Made by a program: the position numbers and the translations under genes. A stretch of 64,000 nucleotides of DNA, from contig BOLD01000002.1 in the NCBI GenBank assembly GCA_016861345.1, positions 186,001 to 250,000 on the forward strand. The letters run 5' to 3'. This DNA is from Oligoflexia bacterium. Its GTDB lineage: Bacteria; Bdellovibrionota; Bdellovibrionia; Bdellovibrionales; Bdellovibrionaceae. Positions 8,886 to 17,256 of this stretch are shown here, in pieces (the stretch's first letter is position 1; each line of letters begins with the position of its first letter). The notes under the pieces were generated by a model. That model worked only from the letters and a program-made list of their open reading frames with translations. It was not told where the DNA came from and searched no databases.

Positions 8886-10084
8886 TCTCCAAGCGGGCCC
8901 AATGCTTAAAACCCTCTCCCACATTGGCAATGGCAGCAAAAGCTAAAGAACTTCAGAGCCAGGGGCAGGATGTGATTTCACTGACAGTTGGAGAGCCGGA
9001 TTGGGCAACCTTTCCTGCAATTGCAGAAGCTGGGATTCAAGCCATCAAGGATGGTTTTACAAAATACACTGTGGCCCACGGAATACCAGAACTCAGAGCT
9101 GCCGTTGCTCAAGATACAAATCGTTTTTTGAAAACAAGTTATCAGGCCAATGATGTTGTGATAGGCACTGGGGCAAAGTACATAATCTACGCTGCTCTAC
9201 AAATGCTCGTTGATCCGGGTGATGAAGTCATTGTGCCGGCCCCATATTGGGTCAGTTATCCCACAATGGCAGAATTAGCAGGAGCAAAGGTTATTGTGCC
9301 GGCTTGTGATGAGAAATCTCGATTTAAAATGACAGCTGAAGTGTTTCGAAAAGCGATTACGCCTAAAACAAAAGTATTAATTCATTGTAGTCCCAGCAAT
9401 CCCACAGGGATTCAATACACAGAGGATGAGCTCAAGGAGCTAGCCCAGGTGCTTCGAGAAAATCCTCATGTTTATGTGATTTCGGATGATATTTATAATC
9501 GCCTTGTTTTTCATAAAGAATCTTTAGCACCGCACTTGCTTTTGGTTGCACCAGATCTAAAAGACCGAGTTGTCGTTGTGAATGGAGCATCAAAGTCCTA
9601 TTCGATGACGGGATGGCGAGTGGGTTGGGCCTTGGGACCCCAAGAACTCATCAAGGTCATGGCTGATTTTATCAGTCAATCCACTTCAAATGTGGCAAGT
9701 ATGAGCCAGCGAGCTGCACTTGTGGGACTTCAAAAATGTGATCCGGACATTTCTGCCGCTGTCGAGGAACTGAAAAAGAAAAAAGATTTTTTTATGACGG
9801 GATTAAATCAAATTTCAAATTTGAAAGTGATTCCCCCTGATGGAGCTTTTTACATTTGGTTGGATGTTCAAGGGTGTATTGGTAAGAAGCACTCTTCATC
9901 GGGTCGAGTGATAAGGGGATCAAAAGATATTGCCGAGATTCTTTTGGAAAAGCATTTGATGGCGACAGTCCCTGGGGCAGAGTTTGGAACAGAGGGATAT
10001 ATCCGACTGAGCTTTGCAACGTCGCAAAAAAATATTGAAAAATCTATACAGAGATTTCAAGAGTTTTCGGCCCAACTCAATTAG
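8882..10084 (+). CDS. Class I/II aminotransferase (aspartate aminotransferase type)
   Basis: A PLP-dependent transaminase of the aspartate aminotransferase Ib type, 400 residues. The N-terminal SLTVGEPDWATF and the YTVAHGIPELR segment are typical. The Schiff-base lysine is K238 in GASKSYSMTGWRVGW, and SPSNPTGIQY and the C-terminal IRLSFATS arginine segment bind PLP and the substrate carboxylate. Substrate choice (aspartate versus prephenate or aromatic) cannot be set from sequence alone. It is coupled to coaD by a 4-bp overlap and ends the long co-directional block; 112 bases without a gene follow. Confidence 0.88.
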   Translation: MISKRAQCLKPSPTLAMAAKAKELQSQGQDVISLTVGEPDWATFPAIAEAGIQAIKDGFTKYTVAHGIPELRAAVAQDTNRFLKTSYQANDVVIGTGAKYIIYAALQMLVDPGDEVIVPAPYWVSYPTMAELAGAKVIVPACDEKSRFKMTAEVFRKAITPKTKVLIHCSPSNPTGIQYTEDELKELAQVLRENPHVYVISDDIYNRLVFHKESLAPHLLLVAPDLKDRVVVVNGASKSYSMTGWRVGWALGPQELIKVMADFISQSTSNVASMSQRAALVGLQKCDPDISAAVEELKKKKDFFMTGLNQISNLKVIPPDGAFYIWLDVQGCIGKKHSSSGRVIRGSKDIAEILLEKHLMATVPGAEFGTEGYIRLSFATSQKNIEKSIQRFQEFSAQLN

Positions 10085-10196
10085 GTCAGGATAGACTTCG
10101 GTCCAGTTTCATCACTGATTTCCAACCGTCACTCGCACATCACTCAGGTCCAGAGTAAACTGAAAGTGAATCTCGATTCCTCATGGAGGAGGACTT

Positions 10197-11093
10197 GTGA
10201 GCTTTTGGATACTTGCCCAGGTATTATTAAATCTTGTTTTACTTGCATCGGTTATTGCACTTTGGATGCGACTTCACCGTCCCCAAAAAGATGATCCCAG
10301 ATTAAGTAAGGGTTTGCAGTTATTGCAGACAAAAATCTCAGTTCTTGAGGATCTTGCTGATCGTACAGAAACTCAGGTAACTCAACTGACATCACTTATA
10401 GAGATCAAAGTCCGTGAAGTTCAGAATCAAATTCTTCTCGCTGACAAGTCCATTCAGCAAATTGAATCCTCGATGGAAAAAAGCAAAGAAGTGGCTCGTA
10501 TTTTTCAAGACCGGATTCCTCATCAAGAAATTATTGAGCGACAAAACACTATTAAGTACGTGAAAGCTGCTCGCATGGCTCACCAGGGAGCATCGATTGA
10601 AGAAATCATGTCGGAAGTTGGCATTAGTCGTGGTGAGGCCGAATTTGTTGCAAAAGTGAATAGAAATAATCTTCAATTTGCAGAAGAAGCTTTGCCAGAG
10701 TGGGCTCGTGACGAAGAAGTCAGTTTTGCTCAGCCAGAGAACGAAGCTCCCACGATAGTTGTACCCCAGGTCGAACCCCAGGTGACTTTATCATCACTGG
10801 GTGAGAAATTTCGTCAGGCCGTTGGAGCGCAAATGCCAACTCCTGCGCCGGTTCAGGCACCCATTTCAATCCCTGCGCCAGAACCAATCCCTGCACCAAT
10901 GCCAGCTCCAGCAATGGCGACACCAGCTCCAGCGCCAAAGCCAGCTTTAGGTCAAACAGTCGTAAAACCGACGAACCAGCCAATTGGAATTCGCACAGCC
11001 CATGCAGAGGTCGCCGAGAATACAAGGGGACAAAAGGTTGAGGTTCGTAAGATTCTTTTTCCAAAAGTTGAAATCAACTCGAACCTGATGTGA
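10197..11093 (+). CDS. Membrane-anchored coiled-coil protein with DUF2802-like motif and Pro/Ala-rich linker
   Basis: A 298-residue protein with one N-terminal transmembrane segment (residues ~4-23), a coiled-coil region (~40-115), a short helix-turn-helix-like DUF2802 motif (~125-155; ARMAHQGASIEEIMSEVGIS and RGEAEF), a Pro/Ala-rich repeat linker (~205-260) and a basic C-terminus. DUF2802 proteins lie beside motility genes in some bacteria but have no settled function. GTG 10197 has GGAGGAGGA just upstream. The coil and head are expected to be cytoplasmic. It is followed 7 bp later by a small OB-like protein. Confidence 0.65.
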   Translation: MSFWILAQVLLNLVLLASVIALWMRLHRPQKDDPRLSKGLQLLQTKISVLEDLADRTETQVTQLTSLIEIKVREVQNQILLADKSIQQIESSMEKSKEVARIFQDRIPHQEIIERQNTIKYVKAARMAHQGASIEEIMSEVGISRGEAEFVAKVNRNNLQFAEEALPEWARDEEVSFAQPENEAPTIVVPQVEPQVTLSSLGEKFRQAVGAQMPTPAPVQAPISIPAPEPIPAPMPAPAMATPAPAPKPALGQTVVKPTNQPIGIRTAHAEVAENTRGQKVEVRKILFPKVEINSNLM

Positions 11094-11100
11094 TGTATTT

Positions 11101-11337
11101 ATGTTAGCAACGCAAATCAAACTTCAATTAGGTGAGCGAGTTCGAGCAACGGTCGAAGACGTTTCAAGCAATGATGATATGATTGTCAGTGTTCATGGAC
11201 AATTAATCCGCGTTCACAATTCATCGTCACAAAACCTGAAAAAAGGTGATCAACTTGACTTAGTTGTGGTGGGAGTTAATCCCTACGAATTCAAGTTGTA
11301 CTCAGCTTACAAGCAAAAATTTAATCGAATTGTCTAA
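11101..11337 (+). CDS. Small beta-rich (OB-like) protein
   Basis: A 78-residue protein of alternating short strands (VRATVEDV, MIVSVHGQLIRVH, DQLDLVVVGV), consistent with a small five-stranded OB-like barrel. It has no signal peptide and I cannot assign a family. It lies 7 bp after the DUF2802 gene and 22 bp before a beta-barrel outer membrane protein, so it probably shares a transcript. No clear Shine-Dalgarno site precedes the ATG. Function unknown. Confidence 0.5.
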   Translation: MLATQIKLQLGERVRATVEDVSSNDDMIVSVHGQLIRVHNSSSQNLKKGDQLDLVVVGVNPYEFKLYSAYKQKFNRIV

Positions 11338-11359
11338 ATAAATACAAAAAGGAAACACC

Positions 11360-11995
11360 ATGAAAACCACTCTTGCGCTCTTATTATCTGTACTGATTTC
11401 TTCTTTTGCTTTGGCGAATGATGGCGGTGGTGGTAGCAGCAGCGGCAGCAGCAGCTCCGGATCTCACTTTGGTGTTAGCGCTGGACTGGGAATTCCTCAC
11501 CCTCTGGGTTTTGGATTAGATTATGTCATGTCGAATGGACTTTTCAGTTTTGGTTTGGGCACAGGCAGTTACTCTTTGAAGTCCAGCGATGTCTCAGTTG
11601 GAATCCGTCACACGGAATTGGCAGCTCGGTATCATCCCTTTAAGGGGTCATTTTATGCGGGAGCTTTATTCGGTCAGCAAAATTTAACTGGTGAGCAGAC
11701 CCAAAGCATTTCAGGGCAAAGTGTGACAGTAAAAGTAGATATTAAGACGATGTACGCCACACCACACGTGGGTTGGATGTGGGGCATTGATGGGGGCGGA
11801 GTATTTGCCTCGATGGAATTCGGCTATCAGTTACCTCTATCAGCAAGTACAGATTTCACGACCGATGCACCTTCGATTGTTCAGTCAACTCCTGAATATG
11901 TGACCCTTGATAAAGATGTTCGTGACGTGGGTGATAAGATCGGCAAGACCGGATTGCCCTTTATGACTCTGCTGAAAATTGGATGGTTGTTTTAA
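11360..11995 (+). CDS. Outer membrane beta-barrel protein
   Basis: A 211-residue exported protein. Residues 1-19 are a Sec signal peptide ending ALAN, followed by a Gly/Ser-rich linker and then repeated amphipathic strands (FGVSAGLGIPHPLGFGLDYV, FSFGLGTGSYSL, MASMEFGYQL-like segments) ending in a C-terminal aromatic-rich strand (KIGWLF). That pattern fits a small 8-stranded outer membrane barrel. AAGGA precedes the ATG at normal distance. A strong terminator begins 58 bp downstream, so this gene closes its operon. Family identity is unknown. Confidence 0.72.
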   Translation: MKTTLALLLSVLISSFALANDGGGGSSSGSSSSGSHFGVSAGLGIPHPLGFGLDYVMSNGLFSFGLGTGSYSLKSSDVSVGIRHTELAARYHPFKGSFYAGALFGQQNLTGEQTQSISGQSVTVKVDIKTMYATPHVGWMWGIDGGGVFASMEFGYQLPLSASTDFTTDAPSIVQSTPEYVTLDKDVRDVGDKIGKTGLPFMTLLKIGWLF

Positions 11996-12052
11996 TAAGA
12001 ACTAGACCAAAGCACGATTGAGCTTGGCTTTTAGAAAGTGGCTCTAAAAATG

Positions 12053-12093
12053 CAAAAGCAAGCCCCCGCAGACTTCGCTTGGGCTTGCTTTTG
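12053..12093 (+). terminator. Intrinsic terminator after outer membrane protein gene
   Basis: A perfect 13-bp inverted repeat (12053-12065 with 12081-12093) around a 15-nt loop. The stem ends CAAAAGCAAGCCC on one side and GGGCTTGCTTTTG on the other, so a GC-rich upper stem runs into a T stretch on the + strand; the flanking A run allows a bidirectional reading. It closes the unit ending at 11995. Confidence 0.8.
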
Positions 12094-12126
12094 ATGTCGC
12101 ATCCGAACCAACATTTGGAGGTTCTG

Positions 12127-12267
12127 ATGTCGGACAACCGGACCGGAAGGTCCTTAAAGTTACAGCAACAGTTATCTCGGCGAAAAAAGAAGAAGACTAA
12201 AGAGTTTTTGGGTTTAATTTTATTAATCTTGGAAATTCTAAAGGTTATTCTTGAACTGATGAATTAG
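12127..12267 (+). CDS. 46-residue basic/hydrophobic peptide
   Basis: A very short gene with a good ribosome-binding site (GGAGG 5 bp before ATG 12127). The predicted peptide has a basic middle (RRKKKKTKEF) and a C-terminal run of Leu/Ile with spaced acids (LGLILLILEILKVILEL), giving a strongly amphipathic or membrane-inserting helix. This resembles the general design of small membrane peptides and type-I-toxin-like products but matches no family I can name. It stands just downstream of a strong terminator, so it would need its own promoter or read-through. Longer frames starting at 12079 would begin inside the terminator and are less likely. Confidence 0.4.
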   Translation: MSDNRTGRSLKLQQQLSRRKKKKTKEFLGLILLILEILKVILELMN

Positions 12268-12410
12268 GAATCCTGGGTGCTTCAACATGTACAGGCCCTT
12301 GGGATGGGACTTTAAATCCATTGGTTGCGATGTTCATGGATGTAGGTCTGGGCGAGGTTTGCGCTAATTCTGAATGTACTTTACGCTTTATTTCCAGCTA
12401 CTATTATTAA

Positions 12411-13031
12411 ATGAAGCAAATATGTTTATATATTACTTTTGTAATTCAAGTTGGGTGTGCAACTGGTAAAGAAGTAATAAAATCCGATAGTATTCAGCCT
12501 TTAAATTCATTGAAGTATTTGATTTCCAATGTGCAGGTTAGGGGGGCTTTATTAGTTGGAAAATTTCGTGATGATCGGCCAACTGATGAACGAAATTGGG
12601 TTGCTTACACGGGAATGTTTAATCAAGAGACACCATTAGAACTTGATGTATCTGTTTCCGACTTTGTTCAAAAAAGAATTCAAGCGGGGCTTCAAAGACG
12701 TGGTATTGACGTGCTGGGCAGTTCTCGTTTTATATTAATGGGCTCAATTAAAAAACTTAAAGTATGGGAGAATACAAACGGATGGACTCCCGAGTCTTCA
12801 GGATGTGTGCTTGAGCTTGATTTTTTTATTTTCAATTCAGATCGACGTCTAATTTATAAGGGAATGGCTTCGGCTATGGCAACTGGTGTAAACAATATTT
12901 TAGATACGACTGATTCTAATGGGCCAGTTCTTGAAACTTGTATGCAAATAGCAGTAGATAAAATTGTTGATGATAGCCAATTCAAGGCAGTTTTAGAATT
13001 TCGTTCAGCTTCTTCCAGTCACACATTATGA
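12411..13031 (+). CDS. Putative lipoprotein of unknown function
   Basis: A 206-residue protein with a short hydrophobic N-terminus and Cys16 (IQVGC). The lipobox is imperfect because position -3 is Gln, so lipidation is uncertain. Later segments (VSDFVQKRIQAGLQRRGIDVLG, then FILMGSIKKLKVWE and VLELDFFIFNSDRRLIYKG) recall YajG-type lipoproteins that build a variable-length surface assembly, but I would not assign that firmly. By eye the DNA is AT-richer than its neighbours and no Shine-Dalgarno site is visible before the ATG. It ends 18 bp before a convergent exonuclease gene. Confidence 0.55.
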   Translation: MKQICLYITFVIQVGCATGKEVIKSDSIQPLNSLKYLISNVQVRGALLVGKFRDDRPTDERNWVAYTGMFNQETPLELDVSVSDFVQKRIQAGLQRRGIDVLGSSRFILMGSIKKLKVWENTNGWTPESSGCVLELDFFIFNSDRRLIYKGMASAMATGVNNILDTTDSNGPVLETCMQIAVDKIVDDSQFKAVLEFRSASSSHTL

Positions 13032-13049
13032 CTAATTTGCGCCGATTAA

Positions 13050-13616
13050 TTAAAAAACCTGCTGATTTTTCAAATGATAAAAAACTTCGTAAGTTGCCTT
13101 CACATCAGCCATGGCGTTGTGAGCGTTCAGAAGTTTTTTGTTAAAACACTTTAAATAGAGCTCTTCCAATTTTGGCCACTTGTATCCGTAGGGGCCGGGG
13201 ATTTGACAGTAATTCGTTGTATTTTTCATTGTGCAAAAAGCAGGGAGAGTGATTTTGCTTTGCAAGCCACATCGAACCAGCTCACATTGAACAATCGGCA
13301 TATCAAAGCTGACATTATGACCAATCAGTTTGTCTGCCTGGGCAACATCGGCAAGAAATTTTTCAAGGACAGTGCGAAGCTCAACACCCTTGGCAAGAGA
13401 GACTTCATTCGTAATGCCGTGAACATTGCTGGCCTGCTCGGGAATAGGGAAGTTCACTTTGATGATAAAATCATTTTCTTTGATGATCTCGCCTGAGTCT
13501 GTGGCAATTAACCATGAGAGTTGAACTACTCGGGGCCAGTTCGCAGTGTCAGTATGGGGAGCTTTGTAGTTTTTAGGTAGACCAGTGGTTTCGGTATCAA
13601 AAAATAAGTATTTCAT
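13050..13616 (-). CDS. DEDDh 3'-5' exonuclease (DnaQ/epsilon-like)
   Basis: A 188-residue stand-alone exonuclease of the DEDDh family. ExoI is FDTETTGLP (D7, E9), ExoII is GHNVSFDMPIV and ExoIII is AHNAMADVKAT (His and final Asp), so all metal and catalytic residues are present. It lacks a polymerase-binding tail or further domains, so it is either a replication proofreading-type relative or a general nucleic acid trimming enzyme. It is 18 bp downstream of a hypothetical gene on the same strand and is the last gene of that unit. Confidence 0.85.
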   Translation of the reverse strand: MKYLFFDTETTGLPKNYKAPHTDTANWPRVVQLSWLIATDSGEIIKENDFIIKVNFPIPEQASNVHGITNEVSLAKGVELRTVLEKFLADVAQADKLIGHNVSFDMPIVQCELVRCGLQSKITLPAFCTMKNTTNYCQIPGPYGYKWPKLEELYLKCFNKKLLNAHNAMADVKATYEVFYHLKNQQVF

Positions 13617-13634
13617 TTTGCCTTACAGGCGAAA

Positions 13635-14162
13635 TTATTTCGCACTCTCTTTAATGAAGAGAGTCATATGATATTTCACCGCTGCTTGCAAGGAAACAGG
13701 CTCGCCCTTGAAGGTCCACTTTAAATCAGCAAAGGGTCCACGCTTAGCTTCAACCAAATGCTCTTCCATCAGGCTTGATGCTGCAGAAGAATTGATCGTT
13801 GGAATTTGGCTTGGCATGTACTGGCTGGGGCCTAAGAAATTAAATCGAATGCTGATCACTCCTGGACTCTTTAAAGAGAAGATCATCTTAAAGCCATTTC
13901 GGAAAAGCATAAAGTCCGCTTGAGTTTTAGCAATTCCATAAATTTTAATTCGACCCATTGGAGAGTGCTTCAGATCGTTAAAGGCGTTTGAGGCTTCGAT
14001 GAATTCGTTCTTCATTTGTTGAAGAAAATTAAGACTTTCAGCAACGAGGTATCTTTCGTTGTCGTAGCCAACGGACATGTCGACCATGCCTGTTTCTTCC
14101 ATCTTTTCTTCTGCATTGACGAGATCTCGAACCCAGTTCCAACGCTCAATAGCCTTATCCAT
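13635..14162 (-). CDS. Hypothetical protein upstream of exonuclease gene
   Basis: A 175-residue soluble protein without signal peptide or membrane segments. The N-terminal half is helical (ERWNWVRDLVNAEEKMEE, then YLVAESLNFLQQMKNEFIEASNAFNDL) and the C-terminal half contains strands (MGRIKIYGIAKTQADFMLFRNGF, VISIRFNFLG). I do not recognise a family. It lies 71 bp downstream of the large metallopeptidase/barrel gene and 18 bp upstream of the exonuclease, so the three probably form one minus-strand transcript. Confidence 0.6.
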   Translation of the reverse strand: MDKAIERWNWVRDLVNAEEKMEETGMVDMSVGYDNERYLVAESLNFLQQMKNEFIEASNAFNDLKHSPMGRIKIYGIAKTQADFMLFRNGFKMIFSLKSPGVISIRFNFLGPSQYMPSQIPTINSSAASSLMEEHLVEAKRGPFADLKWTFKGEPVSLQAAVKYHMTLFIKESAK

Positions 14163-14233
14163 GGATTACCCCCACAGGTCCAGTTTTTCGAGACCCCGAG
14201 TGCTTGTCAAGAATCCAAGCATGATGCGGTCGG

Positions 14234-17167
14234 CTACATTGTTGTTAAATGGATTAAGAATTGGCTTCCCTTGGTTAATTCTTGATCGGCAGGAGTATAA
14301 ACCCCGAATGTCCATGTCAGAGGTATATGATAGCCCACTGTGGTGTCCACTTTAAGCTCGGCTCCATAGTTCCAATAGGTTTTTCCCGAGAGAATGGGTT
14401 CATAGGTCAATGTTTTAGAATTATAGGCGCTACCCTCGGCAATGAGTCCATCCATCACAAGAGCTGCGTGAGCTCGCTTGAAATATAGTGGCAGTGTACC
14501 TGATCCGCGATAAATGCTTCGAATCGGAAAACGGTACTCAAAATTTCCGACACCAAGACTGCGTCCTAAGAAGGTGCCAGGCGGATAGCCTCGCATCAGG
14601 TACTGAGCCAAGTTGGTGTTGGTAAACAGCATAAAGGCTTGAGTTTGGGTGTAATTTGCTGCGGGCACAATTCGATCAATGTATTGGCCTTGGAATTTCG
14701 CCATGAACACATGGTGTTTTCGTAACCACTTGGAAAAATATTTAACAGCAGAGACTTCGACCAAATTGTAATCCAGGCGTCCCGCAGAAGGTAAAAACTT
14801 GGTGTAAGCCAGGGTGCCGCCCCAACCAGACTCGGGCGAAATTTGCGCTCCGCCCATGGTGTAGTCAAGATAAGACAAATAAAGAGTCGGTCCCAGTTGG
14901 TAGTTATGAGATTGGTTGAGGTGTTTCGTGAGCCAAGTCCAGCCAAAACCGCCCTCCCACTCAGGCTTTAAAAAGAGCAGTTGCCAAGTGGCTAGGATTT
15001 GCGATTTTTGTGTTCTCATTTCATTGAGCTGATCAATTAAATAATAAGTCAAATCTGAAGAGGTCGCCAAGACTTGAGCGGACGTTGTGTTGTTTAAGTA
15101 TGAAAAGCTATGGCTTGTTTTTTTTGTTCCGTCATCATAGGCCGCAAAGAGATTATAGCTGTGCTTAGACAAGGGATCGCTGGATCCAGTTGAGAAAGAA
15201 AAGGCTGATCGATTTCCTGTCGAATAGACAGAGGGGATCCAATAAGTTGGAATCAGATAAGACCATGGTGAGTAATCTTCAGCTTGAGTGAAATCAGCTG
15301 AGCTTTTTTCAAGAACTTTAGACTCGCTCGCAACTTTTTCATAGCGGTCAGCGAATATGGGCTTAATTGTTGGAAGATTTGTTGGCAACCGATCCGCATC
15401 CGTCTTGGCGATTCGTCCCAGTCGAAGCCCAGAGCTGGTCATTTCAGAAACATAGTACTCTTGTCGATGAGAATCATAGGTCGCGGTGAAAATGGCCGTG
15501 AGCGAGTGGGTCAGGGGAGTAAGTTTTTTAAACTCAGCATCAGTTTTATAGAGATTGGAAACTCCGTTGTTAGTACAAGTAATCAGTTGTCCTGAACCAA
15601 AGTGAGGTTGAAGACATTGTTGAAGAACTGGGTCTAATTTTTTTGTGACCAAATTCAGTCGCATCAGCTTTTCAACTCCATTTTCATGAAGAGAGAAAAG
15701 AATTTCATTTTCACGCCCGAAATAAGGATAGGAAACTCTAGATAATATTTTGGGTTCATAAAGAATTTCTGATTTCTTTGTTTGAATGTCGAAGAGAGCG
15801 AGACTTGTTTTCGCGGTTTGAATTTGAACGTAGGCAATTTTTTGTCCATCGGGAGAAACTTCGGGTTCTCGGGCGCGAAGATTAAAAGTCAGTTGCTCAC
15901 TTTTCGTTGTTTTGGTGTTAAAGATATGAAGGTCTGAGATTTCGCGAAATCGATTGGGATCATCGACTTTGTCATAGACAAATCTCTCTGAATCCGGAAA
16001 CCAGCTCAAGCGCTGGATTGTCCCCCCTGGGGGGCCATCGGGACTTGGGCTTGAACTGAGATCTGGTTTGGGAAAGGGGCTTGATTCTTGAAACCACTCT
16101 GAGTGCGCAGGCTCCATTCCCTTCATTAAATGTGCTTTTTCAAAAGGCTCAGAAGTGCTTGGTCTTGAGAGCACCTGGATGAGTCGACGGGTGGCATCAT
16201 CTTTGGCAATGTAGGCAAGCTTGAGTCCATCGGGGGAAACGACGGGTGAGAAATTCTCAAGATCATTCAGGTTCAGCGAGAGTGCCGTAGTTGGGGAAAC
16301 AGTTTTGAGTTGTGATACTTGCTGTGCTGATTTTTTTTCAACGCTATCTCTCATCTCAGAATAAAGTCGAAGGTAGCTTGATTGAAACTCATCTTCGATG
16401 GGGCCATTGATAAAATAAGGAGCGCGGCCGCCCTGTCTCCAGGCCAATTCATTGGCAATGCGAGTCCCTTTTTGGGCAATCATGTCACTCCAGAGAAGAG
16501 ATCCAAAGAGATAAGGGCGGGCTCCGTAGGGCCAAGTGGGGATCGAAGTTTCGTTGATATCTGAAAGGCGGATAGATTCGTAGAGGTTGTGGACTGAGTA
16601 ACTTCTGAGTGCAGCATCCTGATAATTTGAAGTCAGGCGTCCGCGCTTCGTGAATCGGGTTTCCATTTCAACAGCCAGGCCCTCGTGCCACCATCGGGGC
16701 AAGAGAATGTTCGGTGTCATCAGCCGGCCATAAATATAATACAGTCCCTTAACGACCCCGCGACGAGGTTCCATTGCAAGAACATGGGTGTATTCGTGGG
16801 TGGCAATCAGGTCAGCCCAGTCTTCATATTCACTGATGGTTTCCATGGGGCCAGGTAGGGCGGGATAAATCATAATGAAAGGGCGCGGAATAGGGGCGGC
16901 AAAGCCGTTCGTCAAATCTGTGCGATCATTAAGAACGATGGTGGTTTTTTCAGGAATATCAGTGAAAATATTGGAAAGTTTAAGTAAAGAGCCTTCAAAA
17001 CGAGCAGCGTAAAGCTCAGCAAGGTCCTGATGTTGTGCATCATAAATCAAATCAAAGTTTTTAAAGGAGACCTTCTTCCATTGGATAGAGGGATCAACCT
17101 GAGAGCGTCCAGTCGAGTGAAAAAGTGCTCCGAGAACGAGAATAAAGATAAAAAATGTTTTTTTCAT
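14234..17167 (-). CDS. Exported metallopeptidase-like / TolB-type propeller / beta-barrel protein
   Basis: A 977-residue protein with a signal peptide (residues ~1-22). Residues ~30-280 form a gluzincin-like peptidase region with HEYTH at 124-128 and a downstream glutamate in WWHEGLAVE (E162), the HExxH...E layout of MA-clan zinc peptidases. Residues ~285-650 hold PD40/TolB-type propeller blades (FSPVVSPDGLKLAYIAKDD; REPEVSPDGQKIAYVQ). The last ~330 residues look like an Omp85/surface-antigen barrel (LMRGYPPGTFLGRSLGVGNF, FEYRFPI) with a hydrophobic end. It therefore probably sits in the outer membrane with the peptidase and propeller in the periplasm. It is divergent from pal. Confidence 0.75.
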   Translation of the reverse strand: MKKTFFIFILVLGALFHSTGRSQVDPSIQWKKVSFKNFDLIYDAQHQDLAELYAARFEGSLLKLSNIFTDIPEKTTIVLNDRTDLTNGFAAPIPRPFIMIYPALPGPMETISEYEDWADLIATHEYTHVLAMEPRRGVVKGLYYIYGRLMTPNILLPRWWHEGLAVEMETRFTKRGRLTSNYQDAALRSYSVHNLYESIRLSDINETSIPTWPYGARPYLFGSLLWSDMIAQKGTRIANELAWRQGGRAPYFINGPIEDEFQSSYLRLYSEMRDSVEKKSAQQVSQLKTVSPTTALSLNLNDLENFSPVVSPDGLKLAYIAKDDATRRLIQVLSRPSTSEPFEKAHLMKGMEPAHSEWFQESSPFPKPDLSSSPSPDGPPGGTIQRLSWFPDSERFVYDKVDDPNRFREISDLHIFNTKTTKSEQLTFNLRAREPEVSPDGQKIAYVQIQTAKTSLALFDIQTKKSEILYEPKILSRVSYPYFGRENEILFSLHENGVEKLMRLNLVTKKLDPVLQQCLQPHFGSGQLITCTNNGVSNLYKTDAEFKKLTPLTHSLTAIFTATYDSHRQEYYVSEMTSSGLRLGRIAKTDADRLPTNLPTIKPIFADRYEKVASESKVLEKSSADFTQAEDYSPWSYLIPTYWIPSVYSTGNRSAFSFSTGSSDPLSKHSYNLFAAYDDGTKKTSHSFSYLNNTTSAQVLATSSDLTYYLIDQLNEMRTQKSQILATWQLLFLKPEWEGGFGWTWLTKHLNQSHNYQLGPTLYLSYLDYTMGGAQISPESGWGGTLAYTKFLPSAGRLDYNLVEVSAVKYFSKWLRKHHVFMAKFQGQYIDRIVPAANYTQTQAFMLFTNTNLAQYLMRGYPPGTFLGRSLGVGNFEYRFPIRSIYRGSGTLPLYFKRAHAALVMDGLIAEGSAYNSKTLTYEPILSGKTYWNYGAELKVDTTVGYHIPLTWTFGVYTPADQELTKGSQFLIHLTTM

Positions 17168-17196
17168 GAGGCTAATTGCAGCATGGCCTCAATCAT

Positions 17197-17224
17197 TTGA
17201 CAACTGTTCTAGCCTCGATATGAT
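17197..17224 (+). promoter_or_regulatory. Candidate sigma-70 promoter of the pal operon
   Basis: A perfect TTGACA (17197-17202) and TATGAT (17219-17224) separated by 16 bp, about 32 bp before the GTG start of pal; AGGAGG lies between. It lies in the 89-bp divergent gap with the metallopeptidase gene. Supported by sequence only. Confidence 0.5.
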
Positions 17225-17256
17225 TCTTCTTTGTTCACCTAGAGGAGGATGGCACC

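Noticed and set aside
10840-10960. Repeated Pro/Ala codons (low-complexity DNA)
   Set aside because: It is the linker of the coding frame 10197-11093, not an independent repeat element.
12079-12267. Longer version of the small peptide starting at TTG 12079
   Set aside because: It would start within the terminator stem, while ATG 12127 has a good ribosome-binding site.
12270-12410. Open frame of about 47 codons between the 46-residue peptide and the lipoprotein gene
   Set aside because: It has no plausible start or ribosome-binding site and no recognisable protein similarity; it may be a decayed remnant but cannot be supported.
13203-13496. 97-codon frame on the + strand
   Set aside because: It lies wholly inside the exonuclease gene on the other strand, whose motifs are clear.
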